The notes beneath the pieces are model-generated. The model had not been told where the DNA came from, searched no databases, and was given only the letters and a program-made list of their open reading frames with translations. Shown here in pieces: positions 59,916-64,000 of a stretch of DNA of 64,000 nucleotides. Each line of letters starts with the position of its first letter. Within the stretch, counting starts at the first letter, position 1. The stretch is from Mugil cephalus. Taxonomy: Eukaryota; Chordata; Actinopteri; Mugiliformes; Mugilidae. Position numbers and translations under genes: made by a program. The stretch covers positions 23,447,501 through 23,511,500 of the forward strand of contig NC_061771.1 of the NCBI RefSeq assembly GCF_022458985.1, in the 5' to 3' direction.

Positions 59916-62781
59916 TCATATATCCAGGTCCTGCAGGTTCCCCCAGCTGGGTCCCGCTTTGACTTTGGCCTTGAGCTTCACATAGAGCTTCACAGCTGAC
60001 TCCATCTCCCTCTTCACTATCTGTGCGACCTGAGCGAAGCAAAAGGGTTGGGATGGGAAAGACACTGCATCATACGCATCATTCGCATCAGGTGCATCAT
60101 TCACCAAACACCCACGAACTGACACACATACCTGTATGAGGTCTTCTTCTGCGGTTTCGTAGATGAGCTCATCGTGCAGCTGCAGGACAAAGTGAGCTCC
60201 TCTGCGCCGGTCACGGCCTGTGGTGATAACAGACGGGGGTTAATTTAGAGACGTCGCGCTCGCCTCCGTCTGCGTTCGTGCAAAACGAAAAGTCGTTTTC
60301 AAGTCACCTGAGTGAGCGTGCTGGTGGGACGGCGGCGCCGCGGGGTAGGTTCTACGCAGCTGCTTCTGGATGTTGACGGTGGCAAGTTTGACGATGTCGG
60401 CCGCTGAACCCTGTACGGTCGTGTTCACGGCCTGGCGCTCCGCCTGAGAGGGTGAGGAGGGGAAGTTACACGTTTTTGTTTTTTTTTAATGTCACTCCAC
60501 AGACTTCTATGAATTCTGCCGTACAAGACAGATCTTACGTGAGCTTTGACGTGCGCGTTGGTGCTGGTGATTCCAGCCAGGTATCTCCTGCGGCCCTTCA
60601 GCGTCTGAACGTAGCCGTCCTTTATGCAGTTTTTCACAGTCTGTTTAAGAAAAGCACTGATACCTGAAACGTAGGAGACAAGCGTGACTGTGTCAGAGTG
60701 GTGATTTATAAGTAACTTGATGCTTTTTTTAACAAAAAATTGGCAATGTTTTTCAAGGCACATTGTGCTTTTTTTTTATTTCACTAATTTGATTTCGTCA
60801 ACAAAATACAGGAATAATAGATAAAGATTTCACACATTTAAGTTGTGTTAAGTCTTTACATAAAGTAGACGGAGACATTTCTATACATTTTATGTATATA
60901 CACCGATCAGCCACAACATTAAAACCACTGACAGGAGAAGTAAACGGCATTGACTACATTTTTGGACCTTTCATTCATGTGGATGTTGCTTTGACATGTC
61001 TCAAGCACCTAGACCAGACCAGACCAGGCCCCCCCCCACCCCATAGCAAAGACACTTCAAGTCTCCCCTCACTAGGACCCTCACTAACAACTGGACACCC
61101 ACATGTCCAATCTCTGAGTCATGACCGTTTTGGAGGCACAAGGGAGACGTACACAATATCAAGAAGGTGGTCATAATGTTATGCCTGATTGGTGTATACT
61201 GTATATCAACGGTATAAATTATTCGTTCACGTGAGATAGATGATCGATGCCCTGACCAGCACTTGTTAGCGACACAGCGTTATTATTCACCTTGTGTCTC
61301 TGGTAAAGTAATATGATGAAAACCTCAGTTATGGGTGTATTCTGCTTGAAACATTGAATTTCTTGAGATAATCCACCCTAAGCCTCCAGTCTTAAAGGTC
61401 ACTGGTCACTTCATGAAACTACGCACTAGTGTTTCAGGTGTGGGAATTAGATTCCACCCAGTGCTCACCTTTATATCTGGCCTTGAAACTCTCGATGTAG
61501 CAGGCCGCGTCGTTCTCCTCCACTCCCATCTGCTCCCCCAAAGACTTTGCTCCCATCCCGTAGATGATGCCGTAGCAAATCTGACAACACATACACAGTT
61601 TGAATGTGCACACGGGTGAGGTGAAAACAATCCACGCATGTCCATGTTTTCTTTCTTCTTCTTCTGCCTAGTTGCACCTGTTTTGCCTGTTGTCGGAGGC
61701 TGTCGTTCACAGATTCTGGATCGATGCTTTTCCACTCGGCAGCGATGCAGCGAAACACGTCTGCTCCTCCGTTCAGCACCTTGCGCGCACACATGTTCAG
61801 CCATATCGTTTTTTTTATTTTTATTTTATTAATTAATATACAGTATCGAGTCTTCTCGTGTTGCCACTGACCTGCAGGAGGCGCTGATCCTTCGACAGAT
61901 GAGCCAATACCCTCAGCTCCAGCTGGGAGTAATCAGCTGCTAATATCATTCCACCTACGGTTCAGTACAGACAGACATGGAACGATATGAGGCAAAGCTA
62001 CAGGGAGAGAAGGTGACTGGGAATGCAAAACAAATGTAGCGGCGTCACAGTCACCTGAAAAGGGAACGAAAGCGTGTCTCATGCTGACAGAAAAGGCCGG
62101 GCCGCGTTCTGCGGGTCCACCTGTCACTGAGGGAACCCCAGATCGTCTCCTCTTTCTGCAACAAGGAAGAAAATTAATTCAGCAACTCACATACCTCGGT
62201 GACATTTTTATTCACCTCAACTCTTGATGTGGTCAGTGAATCACTATTGCAAAGCAGGTGTTAAACCATGATGCATGGAGGACTGGTCTGAGTGACACAA
62301 ACGAAGTGTATCGTTTCCTGTACACAGGCAGATGTGCAAACTGCATGAATGAAATGCAATAACCACCACAGGAACTACAGGTTTTAATAGAAAATATAAT
62401 AATGAGAAAGTTTTTTCACGGTTAAAACAAACAAATGTATCTGCAGATGCATTAAGAGCTAGCGTGCTTTAATGAGCTCTGGGTCCAATTAAATAAACTG
62501 ATTTCTTTGTAATTAGAATGACCAGTGTTCCTTTGTTTACTTCTTTACTTCCTGCTGCTGTCAGGCTCCACGGTGAACATTCGTCATGTGTGCAATACTA
62601 TTACACCTCAAGGTTTCAGTACTCACACCGTTCAGTATGTACTGTGCTTCGACCTACCCTGGTTTGGTGGTCCTCCTGCAGCCATTTTGTGAAGGGGGGC
62701 TCTCACCCACCACCGTGGGCATGTAAATGTCAAAGTCTTTGGGGACGTTCTGTATGTTGGGCTCAGTGAAGCTCACTCTGC
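59916..62781 (-). CDS. polq: DNA polymerase theta, C-terminal polymerase domain only
   Basis: A family-A polymerase that carries out microhomology-mediated end joining of DNA breaks. The nine last exons are present, 5' to 3': 62658-62781, 62055-62155, 61872-61954, 61678-61779, 61469-61580, 60539-60663, 60308-60443, 60132-60217, 59916-60029. They join in one frame of about 327 residues ending ...GNLQDLDI and stop. Motif A is DYSQLELR. Motif B is RQQAKQICYGIIYGMGA, split across two exons. Motif C is LQLHDELIYE. TEPNIQNVPKDFDI precedes them. The sequence around VQGSAADIVKLATVNIQKQL, and a short insert between it and motif C, point to POLQ rather than POLN. The helicase, central part and upstream polymerase exons lie beyond the right edge. 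Exon 61678-61779 has an unusual acceptor with no pyrimidine tract. Confidence 0.95.
60898..61200 (+). mobile_element. Tc1-derived short element (copy 6)
   Basis: From TACACCGATCAGCCACAACA to CTGATTGGTGTATA, with both inverted ends intact. The interior keeps TTCATGTGGATGTTGCTTTG and a short C run. It sits in a polq intron, in the opposite orientation to the gene. Confidence 0.88.
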
Positions 62782-62825
62782 CTAAAAATAAAACAAAACA
62801 GAAGGAGCTGTGTATTTTAGATTGT

Positions 62826-64000
62826 GCAGCCCCCTCCAAACATATTGGAACAGCAAGGCAAATTCCCTTGTTTTTGTTGTTCACTGGAGACATTTGGGTT
62901 TAAGATCAAACGATGAGACAAGAGTTCAGAATGTCAGCTTTTATTTCCTGATGTTGATGTGTTAAATAACTCAGGACATACCACCCTTTGTTTGAACCCA
63001 AACATTTTTCAAGTGAGCAAAACTATTGGAACATGTGACTGACAGGTGTTGCCTCTAAGGTTGATTGTTGAAACATTAAATAGCTCTGCATGACTAGTCT
63101 ACTTTTTGGCCTGGGTTGAAACCTGTAAAGTGTGCATTTCTTGTTAAAGAGGGTAAACCAACATGAATGGGTATAGGAGAAAAGCAAGGCATTTTCAAGC
63201 TGAGAAAAGAAGGAAAATCAATGAGAGCCAAACATTGTGCATAGCAAACACAACAATCTGGAACGTCCTGAATAACAAAGAAACTACTGGTGAACTGAGC
63301 AACAGATGTCGAACAGGTCGGCCAAGGAAAACAACAGTAATTGATGACAGAAATATTGCGAAAGCTGTGAAGAAAAACCCCAAAACATCAGTAAGTAACA
63401 TCACCAACGACCTCCACAGAGCAGGGGTGAAGGTATCACGATCCACTGTTTGAAGAAGACTCCGAGAGCAGAAATATAGAGGCCACAAAAGATGCAAACC
63501 ATTATCAGCAGTAAGAATCAGAAGGCCAGATTGAAATTTGCAAAGAAGTATGAAGATGAGCCACAAAAGTTCTGGAACACAATCTTATGGACCGATAAGA
63601 CCAAGACTAATCTCTACCAATGTGATGGAAAGTGTGGAGATAGAAAGGAACTGCCTATGATCCGAAGCAAACAAGCTCATGTGTGAAGCACGGTGGAGGT
63701 GATGTCATGGCTTGGACGTGCACGGCTGCTTCTGGAACAGGTTCATTAATATTTATTGATGATGTAACTGATGATGGTAACGGCAGAATGAATTCTGAAG
63801 TGTTCAGAAACATTTTGTCTGCCAGTTTACGGAGAAATGCATCCAAATGAATCAGGAGGAATTTTATCACACAGCAGGACGATGACCCAGAGCACACTGC
63901 CAACAAGGACTTCATCAGGGGAAAAAAGTGGAAGGTTTTAGACTGGCCAAGTCAATCACCTGACCTTAACTCCAATTGAGCAGCATTTCACCTCCTGAAG
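62826..64000 (+). mobile_element. Tc1-like transposon, decayed, runs off the right edge
   Basis: The left end reads CAGCCCCCTCCAAACATATT then GGAACAGC, a Tc1-type terminal repeat. From 63163 a plus-strand frame gives the paired DNA-binding part (MNGYRRKARHFQ, TTIWNVLNNKETTG, CRTGRPRKTT). It stops at 63453. In shifted frames follow WTDKTKTNLYQ (first catalytic Asp), [25 protein letters not shown] (second Asp) and SPDLNSN followed by a stop where SPDLNPIE is expected. At least two frameshifts and two stops make it inactive. It lies in a polq intron. Confidence 0.9.

Overview
This is a stretch of vertebrate nuclear DNA, almost certainly from a ray-finned (teleost) fish. It has multi-exon genes with GT-AG introns, CpG-rich promoters, many microsatellites, Tc1/mariner relics and LINE fragments. 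The predicted proteins are clear orthologues of human proteins with fish-like divergence. No prokaryotic, plasmid or viral gene is visible.

Layout, left to right: (1) the 5' end of a CaM kinase II gene, probably camk2a, minus strand, exons 1-2 only, with the rest beyond the left edge. (2) About 5 kb of A+T-rich flank with a foldback element and a broken Tc1-like transposon. (3) Two CXC chemokine genes facing away from each other: a CXCL8 (IL-8) gene on minus (9580-10194) and a diverged CXCL8-like gene on plus (13553-14441). (4) A tandem duplication of about 4 kb (copy A about 14826-19738, copy B about 19742-24125) made of degenerate repeats, each copy with its own later transposon insertion. 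(5) fbxo10 on plus, with polr1e on minus meeting it tail to tail. (6) zbtb5 on plus, head to head with polr1e. (7) grhpr on minus, tail to tail with zbtb5. (8) uba6 on plus, complete in 31 coding exons. (9) The 3' end of polq on minus, tail to tail with uba6. (10) A decayed Tc1-like transposase gene running off the right edge.

Exon models were built by hand by joining exons in phase. Every complete gene closes into one uninterrupted frame from ATG to stop: CXCL8 99 aa, second chemokine 93 aa, FBXO10 979 aa, POLR1E 415 aa, ZBTB5 738 aa, GRHPR 360 aa and UBA6 1025 aa. This supports the splice sites chosen.

The genes do not form one pathway. They are a synteny block. From general knowledge, fbxo10, polr1e, zbtb5 and grhpr neighbour each other on human 9p13, CXCL8 and UBA6 both lie on human 4q13, POLQ on 3q13 and CAMK2A on 5q32. 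The window therefore joins several human neighbourhoods. I found no convincing new molecular system. The most interesting points are the chemokine pair, a possible mitochondrial leader on GRHPR, the duplication with a nearly unchanged 402-bp core, a GC-AG intron in uba6, CA repeats beside a camk2a splice donor, and overlapping 3' ends.
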